Assembly (NCBI GenBank): GCA_965261945.1
Contig: CBDHEF010000002.1
Coordinates: 1,054,001 to 1,118,000 of the forward strand
DNA: 64,000 nt
Direction of reading: 5' to 3'
DNA from: VXOI01 sp965261945
GTDB lineage: Bacteria > Chloroflexota > Dehalococcoidia > Lucifugimonadales > UBA3495
Shown here: positions 16,647 to 25,624 of the stretch, in pieces
How positions within the stretch are numbered: the stretch's first letter is position 1
Layout of the letters: every line of letters starts with the position of its first letter
Notes under the pieces: model-generated
Told to the model about the DNA's origin: nothing
The model's database searches: none
Seen by the model: only the letters and a program-made list of their open reading frames with translations
Translations under genes and position numbers: made by a program

Positions 16647-17810
16647 ATGGCTGAGATTCCTCTGTTTCCGGTGACCGTGGTGGGCAGTTGGCCCCGTTCC
16701 AACGACCTCGTTCGTGCCCTGCGCAGCAAGGAGGCCGGCGAGTCCACCTTTGCCGATTTTAACAAGGTGGCCGACGGCGAAGTTCTGGACTGCATCCGCG
16801 CACAGGAAAACGCTGGCGTGGACATCCTGAGCGATGGGGAGCAGCGCCGCGACAATTTCTATTCCTTCGCGGTGGACAAGCTCAACGGTATGCAGCTAAT
16901 GAAGGTGTCGGAGTTGCTGAACTACTCGTCGGACCGTGCCCGGATGGAGGAGGTTCTGCGCGCGCTGGACGTGCCCGCCTTCGCCATCAAGAGCCCCATC
17001 GCCATAGACACCCTCACCAAGCGGCAGGGATTGGCGCTGGACGAACTGGCCTTCCTCAGAGAACACACCGACCGCGCCATCAAAATTCCCATTCCCGGCC
17101 CTTATATGCTAACGCGCTCCGCCTGGTTCGAGGGGCTGTCGGATAAGGCATATCCCACCCCCGATGACCTTGCCAAGGACGTGGTTGCCCTTCTCCGGGA
17201 GGAAATCATCGCGCTGCGGGACGCGGGCTGCGACTTCGTGCAGTTGGACGAGCCAACGCTCTCGCAGGTGGTGTTCGGCGAGGAGACCACCGAGACCTTT
17301 ATGTGCGCCGCATTGCCCAACCGCCGCGACCCGACCGACGAGTTGGAGATGGCGGTGCGGCTGATGAACGAGACTCTGGACGGCATCACCGGCATCAAGA
17401 CCGGCGTCCACGTCTGCCGGGGCAACTGGAGCCGCAAGGAAGAGGTGCTGCTCACCGGCAACTACGGCCCGATGCTTCCCTATCTGGTGCAGATGAACAT
17501 CGACCAGTTGGTGCTGGAGTGCGCCACACCCCGCGCCGGCGAGATGGAAGTGTTCAAGGAATACGGCAACGAGAAGGAAATCGGCCTCGGCGTGGTCAAC
17601 CCCCGCACCGACGAAATCGAGCCGCCGGAGCAGATTGTAGCCCGGGTTAAGGAGTTGCTCCAGTACTTTGACCCGGACAAGATATACCTGAATCCCGACT
17701 GCGGCTTCGGCACCTTCGCTGAGCGCAACGTCAACACCCACGCCATCGCCATCGAGAAAATGAAGACCATCACCAAGGCTGCCCAACTGCTGAGAGCTGA
17801 ATACGCTTAA
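16647..17810 (+). CDS. MetE-type (cobalamin-independent) methionine synthase core domain protein
   Basis: The 387-residue product contains only the catalytic barrel of MetE, lacking the N-terminal half of the 750-residue enzyme, as in archaeal-type core methionine synthases. It begins TVVGSWPRS. The zinc ligands are visible as HVCRGN (His about 254, Cys about 256) and NPDCGFG (Cys about 351), with DEPTLS in between. Such proteins transfer methyl groups to thiols; the methyl donor and acceptor here are not determined. GGAG precedes the ATG by 8 nt. The OsmC and rhodanese genes follow in the same direction after 71 nt, suggesting a thiol/sulfur operon. Confidence 0.85.
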   Translation: MAEIPLFPVTVVGSWPRSNDLVRALRSKEAGESTFADFNKVADGEVLDCIRAQENAGVDILSDGEQRRDNFYSFAVDKLNGMQLMKVSELLNYSSDRARMEEVLRALDVPAFAIKSPIAIDTLTKRQGLALDELAFLREHTDRAIKIPIPGPYMLTRSAWFEGLSDKAYPTPDDLAKDVVALLREEIIALRDAGCDFVQLDEPTLSQVVFGEETTETFMCAALPNRRDPTDELEMAVRLMNETLDGITGIKTGVHVCRGNWSRKEEVLLTGNYGPMLPYLVQMNIDQLVLECATPRAGEMEVFKEYGNEKEIGLGVVNPRTDEIEPPEQIVARVKELLQYFDPDKIYLNPDCGFGTFAERNVNTHAIAIEKMKTITKAAQLLRAEYA

Positions 17811-17881
17811 GCCACGCAGAGGCGCTGCCGTGCGCCCCTGCGCCAGAGTCACACACTAACCCAACAAGTAGGAGTGTCCAA

Positions 17882-18421
17882 ATGGCACAGGAACCGGAGC
17901 GAGACCTGAATGGGCTTCCCCGCGAAAAGTTGGCGGAAGTTCTGGAGTCCTTCCGTGACCCGGAGGTTTTCAACGCGGTGACCGGGCCCTGGAAGTCAAG
18001 AGTTGCCTGGCAGGGAGGCATGAAGGCCCGTGCCTTTATGCGCAACCACACGGTGGACATGGACGAACCCGGCGACCTGACCGCCACAGACGTCGCGGCC
18101 AGCGCCCATGAGCAGTTGCTCTCGGCCATCGGTAGCTGCATGACCGTCGGCTTTGTGGTCAATGCCACCAAGCAGGGCGTGAGGATTCACGATCTGGAAG
18201 TCGCCGTGGAGGGCTACTTCGACAACATCCGCAAGTGGGCGGGAGTTGAGGACGAAGGCAACCCCGGCTATGGCAAAATCTCCGCCAAGTGCTACGTCCG
18301 CGCCGACGCCGACGAGGAGACGCTGCGCGAAATATGGCGGTTGGCGGTCGAAGGATCTCCGGTCACTCAATCGGTGGTCAACCCTACTCAGGTCACCACC
18401 GACTTTGAAGCGATCGGCTAA
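17882..18421 (+). CDS. OsmC-family protein with a single active-site Cys
   Basis: The 179-residue product has the OsmC/Ohr fold order: an N-terminal helical segment, then PWKSRVAWQGG strands, a helix with AIGSCMTVGF (Cys86) and a C-terminal strand. In classical OsmC/Ohr peroxidases a second Cys lies in a CPVH-type motif; here it is SPVT (Ser159). Two-Cys peroxide reduction is therefore unlikely, and a one-Cys or thiol-binding role is more plausible. AGTAGGAG precedes the ATG. Its TAA stop overlaps the ATG of the sulfurtransferase (TAATG at 18419-18423), so the two are probably made in fixed ratio. Confidence 0.85.
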   Translation: MAQEPERDLNGLPREKLAEVLESFRDPEVFNAVTGPWKSRVAWQGGMKARAFMRNHTVDMDEPGDLTATDVAASAHEQLLSAIGSCMTVGFVVNATKQGVRIHDLEVAVEGYFDNIRKWAGVEDEGNPGYGKISAKCYVRADADEETLREIWRLAVEGSPVTQSVVNPTQVTTDFEAIG

Positions 18422-19194
18422 TGGCTGCCTTCGTATCTGCCGGCTGGGTCGAGGAACACGTTGGCCGACCGGGGTATCTGCTGGTCGATCCCCGGTCGGC
18501 CATGCGCTATCTCATGGGCCACCTGCGCGGTGCGGTCAGCGTTCCCCTGAAAAAGCTGCAAGACGCGCAGGGCAGGCTGCTTCCTCCAGAGGACATGGCC
18601 GCAGTTTTCGGAGCCGCAGGACTGGGGAATAACGTTGTTCCCGTTTTGTACGATGGACAAGACGGACGCAACGCGGCCATGCACTCCTGGATCCTGGAGT
18701 ACCTGGGCCGCGACGACATCCACGTCATGGACCTGCTCTACGACCAGTGGAAGGAGCAGGGCCGTGAAGTGCTGTACCGCCCGGTTTCCGCTGAGGCCCA
18801 CGCCTTTACCCCAAGGGTGGCAGGCGGCATACGCGCAGCGCTCGACGACGCCGCCAACCCTGGCAGCGCCAAGCTACTGGACACCCGCTCTCCGGAAGAG
18901 TACCGCGGCGAGGTGGAGATCGACCAGCGTCCGGGGCATATACCGGGGTCTGTTCACTTGGCATGGAGCGAACTCGCCGGGCAGGACGGGCGGCTGTTGA
19001 TTGAGCCGGAGCGGTTGGAGCAGGCATTGTCATCGGTGGGCATCGGCCCCGGCGACTCGATCATCGCCTACTGCCGTAGCGGACTGCGGGCGTCGCTCCC
19101 CTACCTCGCAATGAAGCAGGCCGGGTACAACGTGCGCCTTTACGACGGCTCCTACGCAGAGTGGATGATGAGCGGTAATCCTGTCGAAATCTGA
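18421..19194 (+). CDS. Two-domain rhodanese sulfurtransferase
   Basis: The 257-residue product has two rhodanese domains. The N-terminal one (about 1-115) has no Cys in its loop (LYDGQDGRN) and is structural. The C-terminal one (about 130-257) has LDTRSPEEYRG and the active-site loop AYCRSGLRAS with the persulfide Cys near 219. CRSGLR-type loops are typical of thiosulfate or 3-mercaptopyruvate sulfurtransferases. Start overlap with the OsmC stop implies translational coupling, and the MetE-like gene upstream points to thiol or persulfide chemistry. Confidence 0.88.
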   Translation: MAAFVSAGWVEEHVGRPGYLLVDPRSAMRYLMGHLRGAVSVPLKKLQDAQGRLLPPEDMAAVFGAAGLGNNVVPVLYDGQDGRNAAMHSWILEYLGRDDIHVMDLLYDQWKEQGREVLYRPVSAEAHAFTPRVAGGIRAALDDAANPGSAKLLDTRSPEEYRGEVEIDQRPGHIPGSVHLAWSELAGQDGRLLIEPERLEQALSSVGIGPGDSIIAYCRSGLRASLPYLAMKQAGYNVRLYDGSYAEWMMSGNPVEI

Positions 19195-19219
19195 ACCAGT
19201 CCTCATTGCCGAGCGCACC

Positions 19220-19257
19220 AAGAACGCCGAGAATTCTGAAGAATTCTCGGCGTTCTT
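19220..19257. terminator. Bidirectional terminator, perfect 17-bp stem
   Basis: AAGAACGCCGAGAATTC (19220-19236) and GAATTCTCGGCGTTCTT (19241-19257) pair perfectly around TGAA. It lies between the convergent rhodanese and amidohydrolase genes and can stop transcription from both sides. Confidence 0.88.
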
Positions 19258-19275
19258 CGCGATTACGGGTATCGG

Positions 19276-20097
19276 CTAGACCCCCGGCAGGTCCCAACCG
19301 ATCCAGCGGCAGAGAGCGCGGCCCATTACCTTTTCGAGGTCCTCGCCAGTGAGCCAGGGCAGTTCCTCGGTGAACAGAGTGATGCACTGACGCCAGGAGC
19401 AGGGCATCCGGGTGATGTCTGTGCCCCAGAAGGCGCGGTCCGGGCCGAAGGCGTCGAAAATCTGGCGCAGGTAGTCGTGGATGTTGGCGAAGGGATAGGG
19501 CGCGCTGGAGTAGCTGGGCGCGCCGGAAGCCTTGCAGTCCACATTGGGGTACTTGGCCAACGCCAGCAGATCGGGCAGCGTCTCGAAGGCCGCTTCGTCG
19601 GTCACCCGCTGCCCCCGGCCCATGTGGTCCACTATCAGTTTCAGCCCCGGATGGCGCTCCGCCACCTGGCCGACCACCGGCAGGAAGTTGGCGCAGGCCA
19701 GACCCACCGGCAGCCCGGCTTCCTCTGCCGCAGGCCATAACCACTCCATCGTCCCGTCGGCGAGCCAAGACTGCTGGTGCGGCTGGAGGAAGGTAAACCG
19801 CAGACCCAGCATCCCCGGCTGCTCCTTCCAGGTTGGAATCAGGTCCCGGCTGGCCGGGTCGTCCAGTGGGAACTTCCCCAGTATCGAGAAGCGATTGGGG
19901 TGCTGGCGGGCCGCCTCAACCGCCATTCCGTCGGCGCCGGGGTCCCAGCCCGGCGGGTGAATCACCGCCGCGTCCACGCCGGCCTCGTCCATCTCCCGCA
20001 GCGCGTCATCGGCGGTGTAGGACGTGATCTGCCGGTGGGCCGGGTTGGCGGGAAGGTTTTGTCCCCAGATGTGGATTTGCGAATCAACTATCAGCAT
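19276..20097 (-). CDS. Amidohydrolase family protein (COG2159-type)
   Basis: A 273-residue TIM-barrel hydrolase with MLIVDSQIHIWG at the start (metal-binding HxH replaced by Q-x-H), LKLIVDHMGR in the middle and AFWGTDITRM near the end (the conserved Asp). This is the COG2159 metal-dependent hydrolase/decarboxylase group acting on small ring or carboxylate compounds. Loss of the first His of the HxH motif is common in this subgroup. The ATG (20095-20097) directly abuts the stop of the upstream membrane protein gene. Confidence 0.82.
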   Translation of the reverse strand: MLIVDSQIHIWGQNLPANPAHRQITSYTADDALREMDEAGVDAAVIHPPGWDPGADGMAVEAARQHPNRFSILGKFPLDDPASRDLIPTWKEQPGMLGLRFTFLQPHQQSWLADGTMEWLWPAAEEAGLPVGLACANFLPVVGQVAERHPGLKLIVDHMGRGQRVTDEAAFETLPDLLALAKYPNVDCKASGAPSYSSAPYPFANIHDYLRQIFDAFGPDRAFWGTDITRMPCSWRQCITLFTEELPWLTGEDLEKVMGRALCRWIGWDLPGV

Positions 20098-20823
20098 TTA
20101 GTCTGCCTCCTGGCCTGCTCGAACTTGCCGAATTCTAGCCGGGGCGCTGTCCGGCTCATCTTCAGCATCCTCCGTGGCGTCGGCGATGGCGGGCTGCGCC
20201 TCGGGACGCCGGCGTGGATTCTTAATGGCGTTGTACAGGGACTTGAAATAAGGTTCGGTTACCCGCAGTACCAACTCCAGCAGGACTACGAACACCCAGT
20301 AATAGAATATGCTCTTCCATTCATCGCCCACTCTGTTCAGTAGTTCAGTCGAGGTGCCCAGGTCGAAGTATCTAAGGTCGATCAAGAAGATACCCAGCAA
20401 GGCAAAGGGAAGCATTTTGGCGATGTCACGGGACAGATCCTCGGTGTAGTAGGACGTTACCCGCACCGAGGTCAGCACCGCCATGGCGACAAGCAACAGG
20501 TCTTCCACCTCCTTCGTCTTGGACAAGAGGGCCACCATCACCACCAGGATGCCGAACCAGAAGAAGGCAAAGAGCGGGAATATCAGAAGGTATTTGGCGA
20601 CGTAGAAAATAAGGTGCAGGGTTTTTCTCAGAAAGGGGTACCTGGATTCCTCGTACTTGGAAAAGTCCAGGTTGAAAACGTTCCTCCGAGACATGAAGCG
20701 ATACAGGTTGAAAATCAGTATGGCGTAAACGGCGACGCCGACAGTGAATAACATGGCCGGGCGCAGCAGGTTAATGGCATCGTAAATGTTCAGTTCTCTG
20801 ATCAGGTCCACCTGTGGCGGCAT
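20098..20823 (-). CDS. Uncharacterised four-helix membrane protein
   Basis: The start is set at ATG 20821-20823 because GGAGGAACA precedes it. The 241-residue product has hydrophobic segments near 17-45, 70-105, 120-160 and 178-200, and a charged C-terminal tail rich in Asp/Glu/Ala-Pro (about 205-241). No catalytic motif or known family is recognised. The stop abuts the downstream amidohydrolase start, suggesting co-expression. It is 17 nt downstream of the VOC gene, so three genes probably form one leftward unit. Confidence 0.7.
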   Translation of the reverse strand: MPPQVDLIRELNIYDAINLLRPAMLFTVGVAVYAILIFNLYRFMSRRNVFNLDFSKYEESRYPFLRKTLHLIFYVAKYLLIFPLFAFFWFGILVVMVALLSKTKEVEDLLLVAMAVLTSVRVTSYYTEDLSRDIAKMLPFALLGIFLIDLRYFDLGTSTELLNRVGDEWKSIFYYWVFVVLLELVLRVTEPYFKSLYNAIKNPRRRPEAQPAIADATEDAEDEPDSAPARIRQVRAGQEAD

Positions 20824-20840
20824 TGTTCCTCCAACACCCG

Positions 20841-21269
20841 TTACTTTGACGCTTCTGCCCAAGGATTGTAAGAGCCAAAGTTCCACAGGTAGCCCTCGGG
20901 GTCGCGAGCGGTGTACAGCCTTCCGCCATAGTCCTGGTCGGCAATGCCGTAAACGATTTCGGCCCCGGCTTCCTTGGCCCGCAGATAGTGTTCGTCGATA
21001 TCCTCAATGTATATGTATGGCGCCTGCGTGTTGGTCCCTGCTTCCAGAGGGTTCTTGATCAGGCCGTCGTACTCCTCTGGAGGGCGCACCGACCCCAGCA
21101 TGATCATGCCGTTGTCCAGTGTAAGCTGCGCATGGGCTATACCGCCCTGGTCATCGGGTACTATCAAGTTTCTGGAGAAACCGAACGCCTCGCAAAGCCA
21201 TTCGATGGCGGCGGGCGCGTCAACGTAGCGCATTCCGGGGATAATGTTGCCCTTGGAGGATTGGTTCAT
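20841..21269 (-). CDS. VOC (glyoxalase/bleomycin-resistance fold) protein
   Basis: Starting at ATG 21267-21269, 142 residues: IIPGMRYVDAPAAIEWLCEAFGF opens the first beta-alpha-beta-beta-beta unit, and YIYIEDIDEHYLRAKEAGAEIVY with RLYTARDPEGYLWNFGSY forms the second. The DPEG-x-x-W end carries the usual metal-ligand or substrate position. Substrate unknown; such single-domain proteins are isomerases, dioxygenases or drug-binding proteins. First gene of a leftward three-gene set. Confidence 0.82.
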   Translation of the reverse strand: MNQSSKGNIIPGMRYVDAPAAIEWLCEAFGFSRNLIVPDDQGGIAHAQLTLDNGMIMLGSVRPPEEYDGLIKNPLEAGTNTQAPYIYIEDIDEHYLRAKEAGAEIVYGIADQDYGGRLYTARDPEGYLWNFGSYNPWAEASK

Positions 21270-21497
21270 GAGCTGGCGCCCTTCCTCCGTACATAGATTT
21301 CTGCCGCAGTCGCCTGGCCGGCCAATATTACCAGCTACCGCCCTGCGGTGCGATTGCCTGTGTGTCATGGAAGAGGATTCCGGACCAATGGTCAACAGCG
21401 GCCAGTTTGTTGAGTGTCTACACGACCGTGGATTCGTGAGTGGATTGCTTATGAACCGCAAACTGCATCACGGCGGCCTGACCAGCAAAATATGGGC

Positions 21498-21602
21498 TGT
21501 TCCGACGCCCCTCTGCCCCCGGCAGCCACAGGGGAACGTCCGCATTCCATGAACCTGGTGGAGGTGATTAACGGCATCTTGTTCGTGCTGCGGGCCGGCT
21601 AC
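21498..21602 (+). pseudogene. Fragment of an IS5-family transposase
   Basis: About 35 residues resembling the N-terminal DUF4096-type domain (LPPAATGERPHSMNLVEVINGILFVLRAG) of IS5-family transposases. Homology breaks off abruptly on both sides. The remaining sequence of 21270-21850 shows no other gene. A GC-rich palindrome-like patch (about 21786-21830) precedes the malate synthase stop. Confidence 0.6.
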
Positions 21603-21850
21603 GGGGCCGGGGCCATATCGCTCTCAAGCTGGGCGAGCCTCATGCCCTCCTCCGGTGCGCCGCCCGCCCCGAGGTGTTGGATTCCCTTGAGGCGCTACCC
21701 CCGGACAGGAAAGGCCGCCGACTCTCTCGCTGGCGACGGCGGCCGATCCGGGGAGTTTTCGTTTGTCCCATCTCTCGGGGTAAACCGTTCCGCACCCCCC
21801 CTGCCCTAACCCTCCCCATCCGGAGTAAGGAAGTCTAAGGAGGTCGGAAT

Positions 21851-24118
21851 TTACTTGTCCGCCCCCTTCGCTGCCAGGCGGTTGCGGAACAGGGCCGGCT
21901 CGACGTAGGCGCTGGGGGACGACAGGGCTTCGTCTATGATTTCCAGCACCGCGACGATGGCGGGGTTGCGGAGCAGCGCTTCCCGCTTCTCCGGCGTGTC
22001 GGCTAGCGGTTCGTATCCGGCGCTCCCGGCGCTCTGGCGGTCAACTACCTCTGCGGCCCCGACAATCGCCTTTTCCAACTCCGACTGGTCTATGACGCCG
22101 TGGAGCCGCCAGTTGGCCAGGATGGCGCCGTCGATTCTCTCCGTGGCCCGGTCTTTCATTTCCTCAATCTGGTCGAAATTGGGCACCCCGCTGCAACCGA
22201 TGCCACGGCGCACCCAAGGCTCCACGTAGGCCACCATGCTATGGGCGTAGCGAAGCGCCAGACCGGCCTTCGTCGCCGGGTCGACCACTTTCTCTTCCTT
22301 CAGCAGAGGGAAGGATAGGAGCGAAACACGGTCAATGTTGAGGGCGGGGGAGTCCAGCATGACGCGCTGCACCTCGTCAACATCAATCATGTGGTAGTGG
22401 GTGGAGTGCAGCGCGCTGGGATACGGAGCTGGCACCCATGCCGTGTTGCCGCCGGTTCGGGGGTGGTCGATTTTCCGCTCCAGCATCTCAGCCATGGCCC
22501 GGTTGCGCACCTGCATTCCCTTGCCGATTTTACCGTGGCGGTTTACCCCGGCGCGCAGGCTCACGTCCACGTTGTGGCGCTCGTAGCTGACGTTGAAAGT
22601 CTCCTGCGTAAGGTCGTCCCGCAAGTCCACCGGCCCGGCGTGCATCTGCGCCCGAATCTGCGAGCCGGTGCGGTCGAGGAAGCCGGTGTTGGTGAAGAAC
22701 GTGCGGCCTTGGGCGGCGCGCAGTGCGTCGGACAATTGCAGGGTCATGCCCAATTCTTCGTTCATTATTCCAATGAGAATGACGCCCGGCGTCAGGCCCA
22801 ACCGGGACTCGATGGCCTCGAACAGTCTCACCTGCTCCGCCACTTCCTCCGAAGTCTGGAGTTTGGGCGTGACTTGGTAGACCAGCCCCCGGCTGCTGTT
22901 GGGGCCGCGGGCAGGCATCGGCCCCGACCCGTCGGGCCGCGGCTCGCCATCGGAACCCTTGTCGTGGCTGGTGGCGATGAGAGTGGTCAACCACAGGCCG
23001 AGAATCCGCTCCGGGATTTCCTGGCCGCCCACCCTGACGATGCCGGTGTACATATGCAGCGACACGTTCCGAACCGACATCAGGCTGGTGGCTTTCAGGG
23101 TGCGCTTCTGGCCTTCGGCGCCGGTGCAGGTGCGGTCGGAGTTCAGCGCCTTGCGGTTGCCCCGAGAGCCGAAGCCCGCCAGGTCACCCCGGATTAGGCC
23201 CAGGTAGTTGCGCAGCGACCCCACCAGGTCTTCCGCGTCCACCACCGCAACGGCGTCCTCGAAGTCAACGATATTGGTGACCGCCGACTCGACGAGCAGG
23301 TCACGAAACTGCCCGTTGCCTTCGTCCACCTTACCGCCCTCATATAGCTGGAACAGAATCCTCATCCCGTTGTTTTCGAGATAGAACTCCTCAAGTTCGC
23401 CCTGATCGTTCAGGTTAAAGCCGAACAATTTTTCCGGCTCGCGCAAGTGGGCCTCGCCGCTGACGGCGTGTCCCACCAGTTCATAACTGCCACCGGCGGT
23501 CTGCCCAACGGAGAAACGGGTGATTCCCCCAATTCCCTCTGCGTTGTCCCATTGGGCGACGTGCTGGTCGAGGAAGGCGTTGGTTTGTTCAACCACCATC
23601 CGCAGGCGGGCCGGCCGTTGTTCCTGCCGGTCGATTTCGGGATGAACGTCGCTGAGGAAGTAGGCGTCGTACAAGCTGCCCCATCGTGCGTTGGCTCCGC
23701 CGACGGCCATGCTGGCGTTGGATACCGGGGTGACCAGTTCCGGGCCGTTCTGGTCCATCTCCGGGTCCAGTTGCGGGGTGGTCATCTCGAAGTCCACCGG
23801 CCGGTCCGGCTGAAGGTAGCCTATCCCAATCAGGAACTGCTCCAGGTCGGCGGCGTCCTGCTCCCGCGACTTCTGAGAGGGACGCCAGCCTGCCTCTCGT
23901 TTGCCCTGGTACCAGGCGTCTATCTGCCTCTGGACGCTGTCGCGGCGCTCCAGCAGGGCGCGGTTGGGAGGCTCAAATTCCTCCACCATCTCGCCCAGAT
24001 GCCGGAACACTGCCTCGACGGTCCAGGACGTTCCCGGCGCCACTTCATCTCTTACGAAGTCGAAAAGAAGGTCGGCCACCTCAACCTGATTGCCGGACGC
24101 CAGTTCCAGTTGTGCCAT
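21851..24118 (-). CDS. glcB: Malate synthase G
   Basis: At 755 residues this is close to the 723 of E. coli GlcB. It condenses acetyl-CoA and glyoxylate to malate in the glyoxylate shunt and glycolate use. Characteristic segments in order: SNASMAVGGANARWGSLYDA, GLIRGDLAGF, SLMSVRNVSLHMYTG, PKLQTSEEVAEQVRLFEAIE, IGIMNEE (catalytic Glu region), FTNTGFLDRTG (Asp ligand), YVEPWVRRGIGCSGVPNF and the C-terminal ILANWRLHGV/VVDRQSAG plug domain. GCGGAG precedes the ATG. No isocitrate lyase is in the window, so the glyoxylate source is not shown. Confidence 0.95.
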   Translation of the reverse strand: MAQLELASGNQVEVADLLFDFVRDEVAPGTSWTVEAVFRHLGEMVEEFEPPNRALLERRDSVQRQIDAWYQGKREAGWRPSQKSREQDAADLEQFLIGIGYLQPDRPVDFEMTTPQLDPEMDQNGPELVTPVSNASMAVGGANARWGSLYDAYFLSDVHPEIDRQEQRPARLRMVVEQTNAFLDQHVAQWDNAEGIGGITRFSVGQTAGGSYELVGHAVSGEAHLREPEKLFGFNLNDQGELEEFYLENNGMRILFQLYEGGKVDEGNGQFRDLLVESAVTNIVDFEDAVAVVDAEDLVGSLRNYLGLIRGDLAGFGSRGNRKALNSDRTCTGAEGQKRTLKATSLMSVRNVSLHMYTGIVRVGGQEIPERILGLWLTTLIATSHDKGSDGEPRPDGSGPMPARGPNSSRGLVYQVTPKLQTSEEVAEQVRLFEAIESRLGLTPGVILIGIMNEELGMTLQLSDALRAAQGRTFFTNTGFLDRTGSQIRAQMHAGPVDLRDDLTQETFNVSYERHNVDVSLRAGVNRHGKIGKGMQVRNRAMAEMLERKIDHPRTGGNTAWVPAPYPSALHSTHYHMIDVDEVQRVMLDSPALNIDRVSLLSFPLLKEEKVVDPATKAGLALRYAHSMVAYVEPWVRRGIGCSGVPNFDQIEEMKDRATERIDGAILANWRLHGVIDQSELEKAIVGAAEVVDRQSAGSAGYEPLADTPEKREALLRNPAIVAVLEIIDEALSSPSAYVEPALFRNRLAAKGADK

Positions 24119-24248
24119 GTCACGCTCCGCTAACAGGAAGTCGGGGAAATGCAGTCTCGTCCCTACAATGCTAAACGGAACGAAGAATCTCCGTCACGCG
24201 CCGGAGAAGCTCCGCTCCTATGCGCTGGGCGGTGTCAAGGTTTTTGGA

Positions 24249-25403
24249 CTACCACTGAACGAACATCGGCATGACGACGTGGATGTAGTCGTCGCTGTCG
24301 GTGGGCTTGAACACGCCGGGGCTGGATGACGTGGTGGTCTCGATGGCTACGCGCCCGCGCTCCAGCACCGACAGAACGTCCAGCAGATAGCGGCTGTTGA
24401 ACGCTATTTTGCCTTCCTCTCCTTCCAGTTCCGCTACATCCACCACATCTTCGTTGTCGCCCACCTCTTCAGAGCGGGCCGAGATTACCATCCTGCCCCC
24501 CGTTCCATCTTCTCCCTCTGCGTTGGGCATTACGTGCATCCGAATGATGTTGGAGCCGTCGCGGGCGAATATCGAGGCCGTCCGGGCGGCCCTCAGTGTC
24601 TGCTGAAGGTCCAGGATGGCTCGCGTCGTGTAGCTCTGGGGGATCAATTGGTCGTAGTTGGGGAAGGTGCCCTGCAACAATTGCGACACCAGTTCCACGG
24701 TGTCGCCGCCCTGCAAGCGGAACATCACCTGTCCCTTCTGGGGCGTGAGCATGATGTCAACGGGATCCGAATTGTCGCTCAGCAGCCTTTGAAGTTCGAG
24801 CATGGTGCGGGCCGGTATGATGACGCTTATCTCTTCAGGTACCGGCTGCGACAGTTCGCCGTGATATACCGCGAGGCGGAAGCCATCTGCGGCGGCCATG
24901 GTGAAGGAGCCTTCGCTCAACTTGACCTCAACGCCGGTCAGAACGGGGCGCGACTCTTCAGTTGCGGCGGCAAAGGCGACCCTCGTGATGGCAGTGCGCA
25001 GGGCCGCGGGCTGCGCCTGGGCCACAACCGCGTCGTCCACAGTCGGAATGGGAGGAAACTCCGAAGCGTCGGTGCCGTTTATGTTGGCCTGGGAGCGACC
25101 GGACTTGATTTGCAGAACGCGGGAGTCCGGCTCTATTTCCAGGTCTATGCGGTCGCTGCCCAGAGAATTGACAAACTCAGTCAGCAGTCGCGCCGGAACG
25201 GTGACCGCCCCCTCTTCTTCCACCATGGCCCCAATCCAGGTGGTCATGGCTATTTCCAGGTTGGTAGCCGACAGGCGCAGCATTTTATTGTCGGTGCTGA
25301 GCAACACGTTTTGGGTTACCGGCAGGGTGGGCCGGCTGGCCACCGCGCGCCCCACCACGGCGAGGCCCCGGCTCAGATTCTCCTGTAAACACGAAATTCT
25401 CAT
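24249..25403 (-). CDS. dnaN: DNA polymerase III sliding clamp (beta subunit)
   Basis: Start at ATG 25401-25403 (MRISCLQENL) with AGGGG about 7 nt upstream; 384 residues. Three clamp domains are visible: VVGRAVASRPTLPVTQNVLL and SATNLEIAMTTWIGA in domain 1, AFAAATEESRPVLTGVEV and ADGFRLAVY in domain 2, and FNSRYLLDVLSVL followed by a VMPMFVQW end in domain 3. The dimeric ring tethers DNA polymerase III. Neither dnaA nor recF is adjacent, unlike the common oriC-linked arrangement. It diverges from alaX across about 220 bp that contain promoter-like sequences for both. Confidence 0.96.
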   Translation of the reverse strand: MRISCLQENLSRGLAVVGRAVASRPTLPVTQNVLLSTDNKMLRLSATNLEIAMTTWIGAMVEEEGAVTVPARLLTEFVNSLGSDRIDLEIEPDSRVLQIKSGRSQANINGTDASEFPPIPTVDDAVVAQAQPAALRTAITRVAFAAATEESRPVLTGVEVKLSEGSFTMAAADGFRLAVYHGELSQPVPEEISVIIPARTMLELQRLLSDNSDPVDIMLTPQKGQVMFRLQGGDTVELVSQLLQGTFPNYDQLIPQSYTTRAILDLQQTLRAARTASIFARDGSNIIRMHVMPNAEGEDGTGGRMVISARSEEVGDNEDVVDVAELEGEEGKIAFNSRYLLDVLSVLERGRVAIETTTSSSPGVFKPTDSDDYIHVVMPMFVQW

Positions 25404-25475
25404 CGTTCGCCCCTGAATGTTGGCCCCGGCTGCCAATCCGGCGCGGGGTCCGCTCAAGCCACTAGGTAGCTTGCC

Positions 25476-25481
25476 ATTATA
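25476..25481 (-). promoter_or_regulatory. -10 element for dnaN
   Basis: On the minus strand the hexamer reads TATAAT, about 75 nt before the dnaN start codon. No convincing -35 box is seen. Confidence 0.45.
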
Positions 25482-25555
25482 TGCCATAGGCACAAGATAT
25501 GGGATAGCTTCGGCAGCGGGCTGACTGCCGAAATACGTTAAAGCCGTATTCCGCC

Positions 25556-25564
25556 TGCTATAAT
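25556..25564 (+). promoter_or_regulatory. Extended -10 for alaX
   Basis: TGC followed by a perfect TATAAT (25559-25564), about 60 nt before the alaX start. The -35 region (TTAAAG near 25538) is poor, so the promoter may rely on the extended -10. Confidence 0.5.
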
Positions 25565-25624
25565 ACCGCCCTATATTACCCCCGGTTCGAGCCGGCCCTG
25601 AGCCGGATGAGGAAATCGCGCGAA

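Noticed and set aside
22391..23197. Long plus-strand ORF inside malate synthase G
   Set aside because: GC-rich genes often leave long antisense frames; malate synthase G is unambiguous on the minus strand.
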